Shown here piece after piece: positions 28,848 through 37,524 of a stretch of 64,000 bases of DNA (position 1 is its first letter; each line of letters opens with the position of its first letter). Source of the stretch: Pseudomonas atagonensis (GTDB lineage: Bacteria > Pseudomonadota > Gammaproteobacteria > Pseudomonadales > Pseudomonadaceae); the NCBI RefSeq assembly GCF_011369485.1, contig NZ_VXCA01000035.1:178364-242363 (forward strand). Direction: 5' to 3'. The position numbers were made by a program, and so were the translations under genes. Below the pieces are notes generated by a model, which saw only the letters and a program-made list of their open reading frames with translations, searched no databases and had not been told where the DNA came from.

Positions 28848-30941
28848 TCAGTCCGGCTTGCCGTTAATCACGCCGGCCGTGTTGTCCATCAGGCTCTTGG
28901 TCGCCGTTTGCAGGAACGACTCAAGCTTGAGTTTCAACTCTTCGGTGCGCGGTGCATTCGGAACGATCTCGGCACTTGGGTTGGCACCCAGTTGGTAGTG
29001 CCACATCTTCGGCCCCATTTCCTTGTCTTTCGGCAGTACGAGGATCTGGTCAGCGGTGACGATGGCGGTGGTCTGCTCGCTGCCCGACGGCTTGATCACA
29101 CCGAATCCGGTGTCGCCTTCTGGCAGGTTCAACAGGTCACGACCCCAGCACTGGTGACGCACTTCGCCACCCAGACGACCCATGATGGTCGGCACGATGT
29201 CGATCTGCGTACCCACAGTGTGGTCACGAGTACCGAACTTCTCCTGAATGCCCGGCGCGATCATGAGCATCGGCACGTTGAAGCGACCCAGGTCCATTTC
29301 GGTGATCTGGCGCTCGTTGCCGAAACCGTGGTCGCCGACGATGACGAACAGGGTTTCCTTGAAGTACGGCTCTTTGCGCGCCTTCTCGAAGAACTGACCC
29401 AATGCCCAGTCGGCGTAACGCATGGCGGTCAAGTGTTCGTTCAGCGAACCACGATCAGTCACACGCTCGACCGGCAATGGCGTCGGCAAGGCGTACGGCG
29501 TGTGGTTGGACAGGGTTTGCAGCAGCGCATAGAACGGCTTGCCGTTTTCGCGCGCCTTGAGCTCCTGCAGGCCACGGTCGAACATGTCCTGGTCGGACAC
29601 ACCCCACGTCGGGTCGGAGAACACCGGATTGACGAAGTCGTTACGGCCAACAAAGTTGGTCATGCCCTGGTTGCTGAAGAAACCGGACTGGTTGTCCCAG
29701 GCGAAGTCACCGTTGTAGACGTACACATCATCGTAGTCACGGGCGCTGAGCAACTGCGGCAGGCCGGACAGTTTGTGGCTGCCTTCCGGGGTCTGCATCA
29801 GGTATTCGAAACCCGGCAGGTTGGGGAAGCAGGCCATGGTCGCGAACATACCCTGGTGGGTGTGCGTGCCGTTGGAGAAGAAGCGGTCGAACAGCAGGCC
29901 TTCCTTCGACAGTTTGTCCAGGTAAGGCGTGATGTTGCCCGGTGCACCCAAGGCGCCGACCGAGTGACCGGCCATGCTTTCCATCAGGATGACCACGACG
30001 TTCTTGATCGGCAAGGTCTTGTCGGCCGGTGGCGTGTACTCGCGGCGCACAGCGGCGATATCGGCATCGACCAGTTTGTCGTCCGGCATCAGCAGCATGT
30101 CGCGCACGACTTTCTGCGCCTGCTCCTGCGGCAGCGTGGCTTTCCAGATGTTGTCGCGATCCTCGCCCATGCGGTCCTTGGCGGCCGCGATCAGCGACAG
30201 CGTGCCGTTGAGGCCGAGCTGGTTGGCGAAGTTCGAATCGGTGGTGTACACGTCACCCCAACGCATTGGCGGGCCTTGACGCAGGGTGCCACGGGCCGCG
30301 ACCACGCAGATCAGCAGGCAAACCACGAACACCGCAAGGCGCGTGTACCACGGCGCCACCTGACGAGTGCTGACGCTGCCGCCACTGAACGGCCCGCGCG
30401 GGCGGGTGGCGCGGTCGGCGCCTTTGAACGCCAGGGTCAGAATCACCGTGCCGATGACCCACGCCAGCAGATAGCGAACCACCGGGAAACCGTACCAGAG
30501 CATGCTCATCACGGTTTTCGGGTCTTCCTTCACGTACTGGAACACCAGGCCATTGAGGCGCTGGTGGAACTCGCGATAGAAGTCCATTTCCATCAGGCCG
30601 AGGAACAGCGCGATGCTAGAGGCCACTGTCAGCCACAGACGGAAAAACCCGCGCGCCGCCATGGCACGGGCGCTGAAAAGCGCCAGCACCAGCGGAATGC
30701 ACACGTAGACCACCAGGCGCAGGTCGAAACGCAGGCCGTTGGCGAAGGCTTCGAGGAAGGTCGAAGCGGGGGTGTCGAGGATCATCTCGCGGTTGTAGAC
30801 CAGCAGCGCGAGGCGCAGCACGGAAAACATCACCATCATGACCAGCGCACAGAGCAGCGTGTAGGCCAGATGCGATTTGACGGTCGGTTGCAGCAGGCGA
30901 CTGGTAGCTCGCTGCTGATTCAGGGCGTCCGGGTTTGCCAT
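28848..30941 (-). CDS. LTA-synthase-like sulfatase/phosphoglycerol transferase family membrane enzyme
   Basis: A 697-residue protein with an N-terminal membrane domain of about five helices (LAYTLLCALVMMVMFSVLRL, VVYVCIPLVLALF, LTVASSIALFLGLM, YLLAWVIGTVILTLAF, LAVFVVCLLICVVAARG). A periplasmic alkaline-phosphatase-fold domain starts near residue 315 (NVVVILMESMAG). Nucleophile Thr is expected in SNGTHTHQGMF, and metal ligands in VGDHGFG. Gram-negatives lack lipoteichoic acid, so the likely role is phosphoglycerol or phosphoethanolamine transfer to a glycan or lipid (inference). It is monocistronic. Confidence 0.88.
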   Translation of the reverse strand: MANPDALNQQRATSRLLQPTVKSHLAYTLLCALVMMVMFSVLRLALLVYNREMILDTPASTFLEAFANGLRFDLRLVVYVCIPLVLALFSARAMAARGFFRLWLTVASSIALFLGLMEMDFYREFHQRLNGLVFQYVKEDPKTVMSMLWYGFPVVRYLLAWVIGTVILTLAFKGADRATRPRGPFSGGSVSTRQVAPWYTRLAVFVVCLLICVVAARGTLRQGPPMRWGDVYTTDSNFANQLGLNGTLSLIAAAKDRMGEDRDNIWKATLPQEQAQKVVRDMLLMPDDKLVDADIAAVRREYTPPADKTLPIKNVVVILMESMAGHSVGALGAPGNITPYLDKLSKEGLLFDRFFSNGTHTHQGMFATMACFPNLPGFEYLMQTPEGSHKLSGLPQLLSARDYDDVYVYNGDFAWDNQSGFFSNQGMTNFVGRNDFVNPVFSDPTWGVSDQDMFDRGLQELKARENGKPFYALLQTLSNHTPYALPTPLPVERVTDRGSLNEHLTAMRYADWALGQFFEKARKEPYFKETLFVIVGDHGFGNERQITEMDLGRFNVPMLMIAPGIQEKFGTRDHTVGTQIDIVPTIMGRLGGEVRHQCWGRDLLNLPEGDTGFGVIKPSGSEQTTAIVTADQILVLPKDKEMGPKMWHYQLGANPSAEIVPNAPRTEELKLKLESFLQTATKSLMDNTAGVINGKPD

Positions 30942-31212
30942 GTCGTTTTAGGACCCATTGGAAGTTGAAGTTGCAAAAATACAGCGGCGCCATGCCCTCT
31001 ATTGGTCATTCCAGACCCCGGGGCGTGCGCGATGCGCAAATGTTGCACGATCACTCGCGCCATTGCCATTGATTACTGCCCCACCGCCAGACACTTTCAT
31101 TTAGAGCCGTGGCCGGGCGGGACAAGGGGCAAACAGCGCGGGCGAATTGTCTTGAACAGGTTGTGAAAATTTCGTGCAACGCATATCTGGAAACACAATA
31201 TAGCTACAAAAC
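30942..31212. other. Intergenic region without a recognisable gene
   Basis: This holds the leader of the LTA-synthase-like gene. Apart from small GC-rich inverted segments near 31027-31050 and a run of AT-rich sequence near 31160-31210 I see no reading frame, RNA gene or convincing promoter here. Confidence 0.4.
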
Positions 31213-31241
31213 AAAACGCCCCGACTCGATCGGGGCGTTTT
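31213..31241. terminator. Bidirectional intrinsic terminator
   Basis: AAAACGCCCCG (31213-31223) pairs perfectly with CGGGGCGTTTT (31231-31241) around a 7-nt loop. It lies 17 nt downstream of the START-protein stop on the minus strand and has T-rich ends on both strands. Confidence 0.92.
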
Positions 31242-31257
31242 GCCGTGCGCGCGGCGA

Positions 31258-31863
31258 TTACTTCTCGGCGCGTTCTTTCAGGGCTTTAAGGGTGTTGAAC
31301 GGGGCATCGACCACGAACTTGTTGGCAACCATCGCCGGCACACTGCCGCCTGGCTCGGTGTGCACCTGATACGTCACTTCAACCTGATCGCCTTTTGGCA
31401 CGAACTTCCAGAAGCCTTTGACCTGGGCCACACGGACAAAGCCTTTCTCGTCAGGAATGTACTTCGGCACGCCTTCCAGATTGCGGGTCAGGCTGCCGTC
31501 GGCGCCTTCAACGGTAGTGACGTGCAGCACCGAGTCACGCGGGGTGACAGGCCAAGGCGTATTGAACTGGGTGTAAGTCCAGCTCTGGTCGCCTTCGTGC
31601 TTGAGCAGTTTCTGGGTCTTGCACTCGTGAATCCAGGCGCAGGCGCCGGACACGTCTTCCTGCAGTGCGCGCAGTTTGGCGACGGTGGTCTTCATCAGTG
31701 CAACACCCTGATAGGACTTGTAGTCCGAACCCGGCACTTCACTCAGGGACACCTTGATGCCGTCCTCGTTCTTGGCGACTTTCCAGTCCTCAGCCTGAGC
31801 GACCGACGTGGCCAGTACAGCGGTCAAACCACACAACACAGCGATACGATGCAGCGAACCCAT
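31258..31863 (-). CDS. Periplasmic START-domain lipid-binding-like protein
   Basis: A 201-residue protein with a Sec signal peptide (MGSLHRIAVLCGLTAVLATSVAQA, cleavage after VAQA). The START-like fold is suggested by TYTQFNTPWPVTPRDSVLH and VKGFWKFVPKGDQVEVTYQVHTEPGG patterns. Such proteins bind hydrophobic ligands; no ligand is known here. ATG at 31863 keeps the signal peptide and has AAGGAAT upstream; a longer frame to 31929 does not. It is followed by a strong terminator. Confidence 0.85.
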   Translation of the reverse strand: MGSLHRIAVLCGLTAVLATSVAQAEDWKVAKNEDGIKVSLSEVPGSDYKSYQGVALMKTTVAKLRALQEDVSGACAWIHECKTQKLLKHEGDQSWTYTQFNTPWPVTPRDSVLHVTTVEGADGSLTRNLEGVPKYIPDEKGFVRVAQVKGFWKFVPKGDQVEVTYQVHTEPGGSVPAMVANKFVVDAPFNTLKALKERAEK

Positions 31864-31904
31864 AGTCTTATTCCTTATTGTTGAAGTTCCGTTCGTTTGA
31901 CACA

Positions 31905-32159
31905 TCACGCCGCCGTCATTTGCTCCCACCAGCCGATCAATCTGATCGCTTCTTCAGAACTGCTGCCACAGACTTCGACATCAGCGGCAAAGCCCGAACA
32001 GACTGCCGGGCGCTCCGGGCGGCCGAAAATGCTGCACAGGTTTTCGACCGAGAGCTGCACGCAACGTTCGCCCGCAGGTTTGCCATCCGGCATGCCGGGA
32101 ATCGGCGAACTGATGGAAGGGGCAATGCAGCAAGCGCCACAGCCTTCACGGCATTTCAT
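31905..32159 (-). CDS. YkgJ-family cysteine-cluster protein
   Basis: An 84-residue protein starting MKCREGCGACCIAPSIS, with further Cys in GERCVQL, LCSIFGRPERPAVC and VEVCG. This spacing is that of the YkgJ/CxxCxxCC family, predicted to bind zinc or an iron-sulfur cluster. Function is unknown. It lies 42 nt upstream of the START gene on the same strand and may be cotranscribed with it. Confidence 0.88.
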   Translation of the reverse strand: MKCREGCGACCIAPSISSPIPGMPDGKPAGERCVQLSVENLCSIFGRPERPAVCSGFAADVEVCGSSSEEAIRLIGWWEQMTAA

Positions 32160-32324
32160 GACGAGCGAGTCCTCGCGACGGGCAATGTGTAAAAGGGACG
32201 CGGACAGAGTAACCGCTAAAACGGCTGTTTTAAATTCCCTGAACCGGGGTTTTTACCGATAACTGAATGTGACTGACCAGTCTCCGACAAAGCGTCTGGT
32301 CTGCGGGTCACAGAGATGTCGGGT

Positions 32325-32798
32325 TTACTGCTTGAATTCGAAATCCAGCGCAGCGCCTTCGACTTCACGGCGCTCCTCGTTGCGCAGTTGCAACTGCATT
32401 TCGTTGCTGAGCAAGCGACCGTTGAGTTGAAACCCGTTGTTTTTCTCGCCGAACATTTGCGGCAGGATCGTTTCGCGCTTGGGCAATTCTACGGTGCCTT
32501 TGGGCTTGAGTTCCTGAACCATGTCTTTGGGCAGACTAAGATCAAGTCTGGCGGGCGGCAGTCTGGTTTTCACCACCTCACTGGCCGGTTTCGACTTGGA
32601 AGCAACCGGTGCGCGTTTCTTCACCGGCGCCGTTTTCTTCTGCTGAGCTTTTTTTACTGGTGCGGATGGCTTGCTCGCGACTGACTTCTTGGCGGTGGCC
32701 GTCGGTTTGTCCTGAACGGTCGCCGCCATGACACCGGGTGCCTGACCGACCATCAACAAACAGAGAAAAACTCCAGCGGCAGAAAAAAACGCTTTCAT
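32325..32798 (-). CDS. Hypothetical exported Lys/Ala/Pro-rich protein
   Basis: A 157-residue protein with a signal peptide (MKAFFSAAGVFLCLLMVGQAPGVMAA). A low-complexity KKSVASKPSAPVKKAQQKK segment (about residues 35-75) is followed by a conserved-looking tail LDLSLPKDMVQELKPKGT. The basic stretch could bind polyanions such as peptidoglycan-linked polymers or LPS (inference). Similar proteins are sometimes mislabelled as initiation factor 2 because of the Lys/Ala repeats; there is no GTPase domain. ATG at 32798 is selected because it starts the signal peptide. Confidence 0.7.
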   Translation of the reverse strand: MKAFFSAAGVFLCLLMVGQAPGVMAATVQDKPTATAKKSVASKPSAPVKKAQQKKTAPVKKRAPVASKSKPASEVVKTRLPPARLDLSLPKDMVQELKPKGTVELPKRETILPQMFGEKNNGFQLNGRLLSNEMQLQLRNEERREVEGAALDFEFKQ

Positions 32799-32876
32799 GG
32801 ACCCAACGAGACTAACGGCAGAGGGCCATATGCTCGCTTGTTGACCGTCACAAAACAAGCACGACCCGCCGCTCGT

Positions 32877-34316
32877 TCAGAATCCGCCAGCGGTTTCCTG
32901 ACACAGTTGCGTGGCCAGCAAACCGAGGGTCATCAGTGCCCGCTCCGCCTCGCGATTCCACGGAATGCCGCAGTTCAGGCGGATGCAGTGGTTGAACTGC
33001 TCGGTATTACTGAAGATCAGCCCGGGGGCGATGCTGATGCCTTGCTGTAATGCGCGGACATGCAATTCTTGCGTATTGACCCTACCGGGCAGACTCACCC
33101 AAAGGATGAAACCGCCCGTGGGCCGGGTCATCTGCGTGCCTTCGGGGAAGTACTGCTGCACGGCTAACTGGAAGGCACTGAGGTTTTTTCGGTATTCCTG
33201 GCGGATGTACCGTAAATGCCGGTCATAACCGCCGTTTTCCAGATAGGCGGCAATCGCCATTTGTGTGACGCTGCAAGCTGAATGCGTACTGAAGGTCTGC
33301 AGGCGCTGAATTTCCTGCTGATATTTGCCGGCTATCATCCAGCCGATGCGCACACCGGGCGACAGGGTTTTCGAGAAACTCGAACAGTAGATCACCCGAT
33401 CCAGTCGGTCGTAGGCCTTGAGCGCTTTGGTGCGGCCCTGCTCGAACATCAACTCACCATAGATGTCGTCTTCGACGATCTGGATATCGAAGTCCGAGGC
33501 CAGTCGCAGCAATTGCTTCTGGCGTTCTTCGGGCATGGTGCCGCCCAATGGATTGCTCAGGCGTGTGGTCAGCACCAGCGCTTTGATCGACCACTGGTTG
33601 GCCGCCAGTTGCAAGGCTTCGAGGCTCATGCCGGTAGCGGGGTCGCTGGGGATTTCGATGACTTTCAGACCGAGCAGGTCGGCCAGTTGCAGCAGCCCGT
33701 AATAGGTCGGTGATTCGGCGGCGATCAGATCGCCCGGACGCGTCAGCACGCGCAACGACATCTGCAAGGCATCGACACAACCGTGGGTGATCACCACTTC
33801 CGATGGATCAACCACCACCCCGGCATCACGCATGCGGATCGCGACCTGCCGGCGCAGGGGTTCAAAACCCGGGCTGAACATGTAGCTGAATGCCCGTGGG
33901 CTGTGGAATCGCGTGACCTTGGCCAACTGCTGATGCAGCGCACGAACCGGCAAGTAATCGACGCTGGGAACTGCGGCGCCCAACGGAAATACACCTTCGC
34001 GACGCGATTCGACTAACACTTGCTGAATAATGCTGCTGCGCGTGACCAGACCGGGCCGCTCGACCCGCGCAATGTCCGGCGTCGGCGCCGTCAGCGCTGG
34101 CGTCTGATGCACGTAATAACCGGACTGCGGCCGTGCGCGAATCAATCCCTGATCTTCGAGATTGGCGTACGCCTGCAACACGGTGGCGTGGCTGACGTTG
34201 AGCTGCGAACTCATCTTGCGCACCGAAGGCACGCGCTCCCCCGGTTGATAGACACCACGGCGGATATCTTCGGCCAGTTGTTGAGCAATACGTTGGTAGA
34301 GCAAGAGATTGGTCAT
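32877..34316 (-). CDS. MocR-type regulator: GntR DNA-binding domain fused to aminotransferase fold
   Basis: A 479-residue fusion. Residues about 1-75 form a GntR winged helix (LAEDIRRGVYQPGERVPSVR, SHATVLQAYANLEDQGLI). The rest is a class I aminotransferase fold with a probable PLP-binding lysine in SSFSKTLSPGVRIGW and NPLGGTMP in place of the usual NPTG region. MocR proteins usually sense PLP or amino-compound ligands and control an adjacent gene. Nothing metabolic is divergent here: the upstream neighbour (OmpA gene) ends 200 nt away on the same strand, so autoregulation or a remote target is likely. A perfect inverted repeat lies in its upstream region. Confidence 0.9.
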   Translation of the reverse strand: MTNLLLYQRIAQQLAEDIRRGVYQPGERVPSVRKMSSQLNVSHATVLQAYANLEDQGLIRARPQSGYYVHQTPALTAPTPDIARVERPGLVTRSSIIQQVLVESRREGVFPLGAAVPSVDYLPVRALHQQLAKVTRFHSPRAFSYMFSPGFEPLRRQVAIRMRDAGVVVDPSEVVITHGCVDALQMSLRVLTRPGDLIAAESPTYYGLLQLADLLGLKVIEIPSDPATGMSLEALQLAANQWSIKALVLTTRLSNPLGGTMPEERQKQLLRLASDFDIQIVEDDIYGELMFEQGRTKALKAYDRLDRVIYCSSFSKTLSPGVRIGWMIAGKYQQEIQRLQTFSTHSACSVTQMAIAAYLENGGYDRHLRYIRQEYRKNLSAFQLAVQQYFPEGTQMTRPTGGFILWVSLPGRVNTQELHVRALQQGISIAPGLIFSNTEQFNHCIRLNCGIPWNREAERALMTLGLLATQLCQETAGGF

Positions 34317-34400
34317 GACGCAGCACTCGATTTCACGGGCATTTTATTCTTGTGTGAAACAATACCGGAACAGTTTAGAAGTGTACTGGGACAGTTGCCA

Positions 34401-34443
34401 CCATACTCGACCATACAGTGCAGTGTCAGCCACCACTGTATGG
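34401..34443 (-). promoter_or_regulatory. Candidate operator of the MocR-type gene
   Basis: CCATACAGTG (34411-34420) is the exact reverse complement of CACTGTATGG (34434-34443), and a further CCATAC half-site sits at 34401-34406. A direct-plus-inverted arrangement is common for MocR regulators, which bind with two DNA-binding domains held by the aminotransferase dimer. It lies 85-127 nt upstream of the ATG. Confidence 0.6.
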
Positions 34444-34467
34444 TTTTGCGCAGCAATCGACAGACGT

Positions 34468-34502
34468 AAAAAAGCCCGGTACTGCCTGACAGCCCGGGCT
34501 TT
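34468..34502 (-). terminator. Intrinsic terminator after the OmpA-family gene
   Basis: AAAGCCCGG (34471-34479) pairs with CCGGGCTTT (34494-34502). On the minus strand the stem is followed by six Ts. It lies 16 nt past the OmpA-family stop at 34518. Confidence 0.88.
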
Positions 34503-34517
34503 CCAGTAACGCCACCC

Positions 34518-35330
34518 TCAGCGGGCGGCGCCGAGCTGGCCTTTTTCGTCGGAGAAGACAATTTCCACCCGACGGTTCTGCGCGCGCCCACGCTCGGAAG
34601 CGTTGGCGTCCACCGGGTATTCGTCGCCGTAGCCTTCGACTTGAATGCGTTTGTCGTCGATGCCCAGATCCATCAGCACATCGGCGACGGCTTGCGCGCG
34701 ATCACGCGACAACTTGAGGTTTTCCTGCTTGCCGCCGGTGCTGTCGGTGTAGCCCTCGATTCGCACCACGCGCTTGGGGTTCAACTGCAGGAACTGGACA
34801 ATCTTCAGCACCACGCGATTGGCGGAGTTTTTCAGTTCGGCCTCACCGGTGTCGAACAGCACGTCGCCAAGGGTCATCACCAGACCACGGTCGGTTTGCG
34901 TGGTGGCCAGCGCGACGATCTGCTCTTCAAGCCACTTGCCCTGTTGTTGCACGCTGAGCAATTTCGACTCGCGCAGGGCGAGTTGCAGGCGCTGCCGTTC
35001 CAGCTCAAGCTTCGCCGCGCGCTCCTCGTTGAGCACCTGATTGGTGTGCTCGCGGGCAATTTCGCTGTAGCGCTGGCTGAGGTAGGCGTAATGCACCACG
35101 TCCGCACCGCTGCCCCAATAAGTGGACAGGCGATCGGCTCGGGCCAAGGACTCACCGGCGCGGATCACGTCTTTCGGCGCGATGCGCAGCACGTTGGAGT
35201 CTTCCTTGACCTTCTGGAAATCAGCGCCCGCCTCTTGCAACGCGGCTTCGCTGTGCTGACCGGCGCAACCGTAAAGACTGACGCAACCGGCAAGCAGCAG
35301 CCCACCGAGAACTGTCGACTTGAGGTTCAT
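34518..35330 (-). CDS. OmpA-family outer-membrane lipoprotein
   Basis: A 270-residue lipoprotein with an N-terminal lipobox region (LLLAGCVSLYGC; either Cys could be lipidated). Residues about 30-140 are helical/coiled-coil with DUF4398-like character (DFQKVKEDSNVLRIAPKDV). Residues about 150-265 form an OmpA peptidoglycan-binding domain (GDVLFDTGEAELK, RIEGYTDSTG, LSRDRAQAVADVL, RAQNRRVEIVF). It would tether the outer membrane to peptidoglycan. Its ATG overlaps the upstream DUF4398 stop in ATGA, so the two are coupled. Confidence 0.92.
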   Translation of the reverse strand: MNLKSTVLGGLLLAGCVSLYGCAGQHSEAALQEAGADFQKVKEDSNVLRIAPKDVIRAGESLARADRLSTYWGSGADVVHYAYLSQRYSEIAREHTNQVLNEERAAKLELERQRLQLALRESKLLSVQQQGKWLEEQIVALATTQTDRGLVMTLGDVLFDTGEAELKNSANRVVLKIVQFLQLNPKRVVRIEGYTDSTGGKQENLKLSRDRAQAVADVLMDLGIDDKRIQVEGYGDEYPVDANASERGRAQNRRVEIVFSDEKGQLGAAR

Positions 35331-35683
35331 TGGGCATCCCCCAGTTGCTTGCGCAGACGGACGATGCGGGTGTTGAGCACATTCACCTGTTCTTCGCTTT
35401 TCTGCGTCAGCACTTTGGCTTCGGCCAGGCGCGCATCCAGTTCGGCCTGTTCGGCGCGCATACGGGCATTGCGGTAGGACTCGTCAATCATGTTGCCTTT
35501 GGCGCGGTTGTACTTTGTTTCGGCCAGTTGCATTTCCGGCATGTCATCGGCAGTGGCGCCGACAGCCTTGGCCTGAGTAATGGCTTGCTCGGTCAGGCGC
35601 ATTTGTTCGTTGGGTGCCGGATCGGTTGCGCAACCGGCCAGGGCCAGAACGGCCACAGCCGCGAAAAGAGGTCGAATACTCAC
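35327..35683 (-). CDS. DUF4398 lipoprotein
   Basis: A 118-residue lipoprotein with signal MSIRPLFAAVAVLALAGC (lipobox ALAGC, Cys 18). The mature part is an alpha-helical coiled coil rich in Ala, Glu and Arg (RAEQAELDARLAEAKVL), as in DUF4398. Coupled to the OmpA-family lipoprotein by a 4-nt overlap, it probably acts with it at the cell envelope. It is 9 nt downstream of the substrate-binding-protein gene. Confidence 0.9.
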   Translation of the reverse strand: MSIRPLFAAVAVLALAGCATDPAPNEQMRLTEQAITQAKAVGATADDMPEMQLAETKYNRAKGNMIDESYRNARMRAEQAELDARLAEAKVLTQKSEEQVNVLNTRIVRLRKQLGDAQ

Positions 35684-35692
35684 TAAGAATCC

Positions 35693-36514
35693 CTACTGTT
35701 TTGGGGCACTGACAGGTTGTTGCGGCTGTTGCTGCTGCGCCTTCCAGCGCTCGATATTGCGTTGCAGCACGGCTTCCGTCAGTCCGGACGCGGGCAATTC
35801 TGTCATCTTTTTGGCCAGCTGTCCGCGCAACCACGGATCGTTGCAGGCCGAGTTATGGGAAAGCGCGAGGAACAGCCCCGGTCGATCAATGGGTTGCTCA
35901 AAGGCCAGCAGGTCATTGGCCATACCCAATGCCTGCGCGGCTGCCATGCCGGAGTAGCGACCGGCGAGTACATATTCCACTTCACCCAGGAGCAATTTCT
36001 GCAAGGCCTGAGTAAGGTTTGCTGTCCGGGTCAGGGCCAGATTCTGCTCGGCAAAAGTGCCGAATGCCTGGGTCATCCGAGACTTTTCCGACAAGCCGCC
36101 GATGTGGCCGTGCAGGTCTTTGGCTTCGCTGTAGGTCAGTGTCGAGCCCTTGCGGGTCCACACCAGATAGTCGTTTTCCAGCAGCGGCGGATGGATGTAG
36201 TCGAGGTTTTCCAGCTCATTGAGGGTCAGCGGTGCGTCGGCGAGCATGTCCATGCGTCCGCTGCGCACTTCATCGAGGGCTTGCGAGCGTTTGCCCGCGT
36301 AGAGCAGTTCGACCTTGATGCCCAGATCCTTGGCCACTTGCTGCAACAGATCGGCACTGGCGCCAATCAATTGTTTGGGATTCTGCGGATCCTGCCACAG
36401 GTAAGGCGGCGCATCCGGGCTACCGGTGACCACCAGGCGTTCGCACTTGCCGGCGGCCACGACCACCCCCGGTAAAAGGATCAAACCCAATAACAACCTG
36501 CGGCGCAGATCCAT
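35693..36514 (-). CDS. Periplasmic solute-binding protein (SBP_bac_3 type) without transporter genes
   Basis: A 273-residue protein with signal peptide MDLRRRLLLGLILLPGVVVA and an amino-acid-binding-protein fold (VTGSPDAPPYLWQDPQNP, GASADLLQQVAKDLGIKVEL, RSGRMDMLADAPLT). The C-terminus is Gln/Pro-rich (KAQQQQPQQPVSAPKQ). No permease or ATPase is adjacent. Instead it is first in an operon with DUF4398 and OmpA lipoproteins, so it may be a sensor or envelope factor rather than part of an importer (inference). Confidence 0.85.
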   Translation of the reverse strand: MDLRRRLLLGLILLPGVVVAAGKCERLVVTGSPDAPPYLWQDPQNPKQLIGASADLLQQVAKDLGIKVELLYAGKRSQALDEVRSGRMDMLADAPLTLNELENLDYIHPPLLENDYLVWTRKGSTLTYSEAKDLHGHIGGLSEKSRMTQAFGTFAEQNLALTRTANLTQALQKLLLGEVEYVLAGRYSGMAAAQALGMANDLLAFEQPIDRPGLFLALSHNSACNDPWLRGQLAKKMTELPASGLTEAVLQRNIERWKAQQQQPQQPVSAPKQ

Positions 36515-36543
36515 GGCAAAACGCTCCCACTCAAATCCGAGTC

Positions 36544-36576
36544 AAAAAAAAGCCCGACCAAAAGGTCGGGCTCTTT
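36544..36576 (-). terminator. Intrinsic terminator after etfA
   Basis: AGCCCGACC (36551-36559) and GGTCGGGCT (36564-36572) form a 9-bp stem with a 4-nt loop; eight Ts follow on the minus strand. It ends the etfBA operon 19 nt after the etfA stop. Confidence 0.92.
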
Positions 36577-36594
36577 ATAAGTGAAGCCGCCGGA

Positions 36595-37524
36595 TTAGAC
36601 CAGCTTCTCCAGCTCAGGTACTGCTTCGAACAGATCGGCCACGAGACCGTAATCGGCCACCTGGAAGATCGGCGCTTCTTCGTCCTTGTTGATCGCAACG
36701 ATCACTTTGGAGTCTTTCATGCCGGCCAGGTGCTGGATCGCGCCGGAGATACCGACGGCGATGTACAGTTGTGGCGCAACGATCTTGCCGGTCTGACCGA
36801 CCTGCATGTCGTTCGGTACGAAACCCGCGTCGACCGCGGCGCGCGAAGCACCGACGGCAGCGCCCAGCTTGTCGGCCAGGGCGTACAGGTGTTTGAAGTT
36901 GTCGCCGTTCTGCATGCCGCGGCCGCCGGAAACGACGATCTTGGCAGCGGTCAGTTCCGGACGATCGGACTTGGCCAGTTCTTCGTTGACGAAGCTGGAA
37001 GTGCCGGCATTGTGCGCGGCAGCAACCGATTCAACGGCAGCCGAACCACCTTCGGCGGCAACCGGGTCGAAACCGGTGGCACGCACGGTGATCACTTTGA
37101 TCGCAGCGGTCGACTGCACGGTGGCGATGGCGTTACCGGCATAGATCGGACGCTTGAAGGTGTCAGCGCTTTCTACCGAGATGATCTCGGAGATCTGGTC
37201 AACGTCCAGTTGCGCGGCAACGCGCGGCAGGATGTTTTTGCCGTTGGAAGTGGCGGCAGCCAGGATGTGGCTGTAGCCAGCGCCCAGCTCTGCTACCAGC
37301 GGAGCAACGTTTTCCGGCAGCTGATGCGCGTAAGCGGCATTGTCAGCGTTCAGGACTTTGCTCACACCAGCGATTTTCGCAGCGGCTTCAGCCACGGCGC
37401 CAGCGCCCTGGCCGGCAACCAGAACGTGAATGTCGCCGCCGATTTTGGCAGCGGCAGCCACGGTGTTCAGAGTGGCCGGGGCCAGCACTTTGTTGTCGTG
37501 TTCAGCAATAACCAAGATAGTCAT
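36595..37524 (-). CDS. etfA: Electron transfer flavoprotein alpha subunit
   Basis: A 309-residue ETF alpha, which binds FAD and passes electrons from acyl-CoA and other dehydrogenases to ETF-QO. The C-terminal FAD domain shows the family motif VSGGRGMQNGDNF (about residue 200), followed by AVGASRAAVDAGFVPND, GQTGKIVAPQLYIAVGISG and AINKDEEAPIFQVADYGLV. Its ATG follows the etfB stop with no intervening base, so translation is coupled. A strong terminator follows. Confidence 0.97.
   Translation of the reverse strand: MTILVIAEHDNKVLAPATLNTVAAAAKIGGDIHVLVAGQGAGAVAEAAAKIAGVSKVLNADNAAYAHQLPENVAPLVAELGAGYSHILAAATSNGKNILPRVAAQLDVDQISEIISVESADTFKRPIYAGNAIATVQSTAAIKVITVRATGFDPVAAEGGSAAVESVAAAHNAGTSSFVNEELAKSDRPELTAAKIVVSGGRGMQNGDNFKHLYALADKLGAAVGASRAAVDAGFVPNDMQVGQTGKIVAPQLYIAVGISGAIQHLAGMKDSKVIVAINKDEEAPIFQVADYGLVADLFEAVPELEKLV

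Noticed and set aside
28908..30968. 686-codon open frame antisense to the LTA-synthase-like gene
   Set aside because: Composition is typical of antisense frames (His, Gln, Arg, Val rich) without domains; the sense gene has clear helices and a catalytic domain.
32325..32798. Label as translation initiation factor 2
   Set aside because: Only a Lys/Ala-rich stretch resembles IF-2; the protein is short, exported and lacks a GTPase domain.
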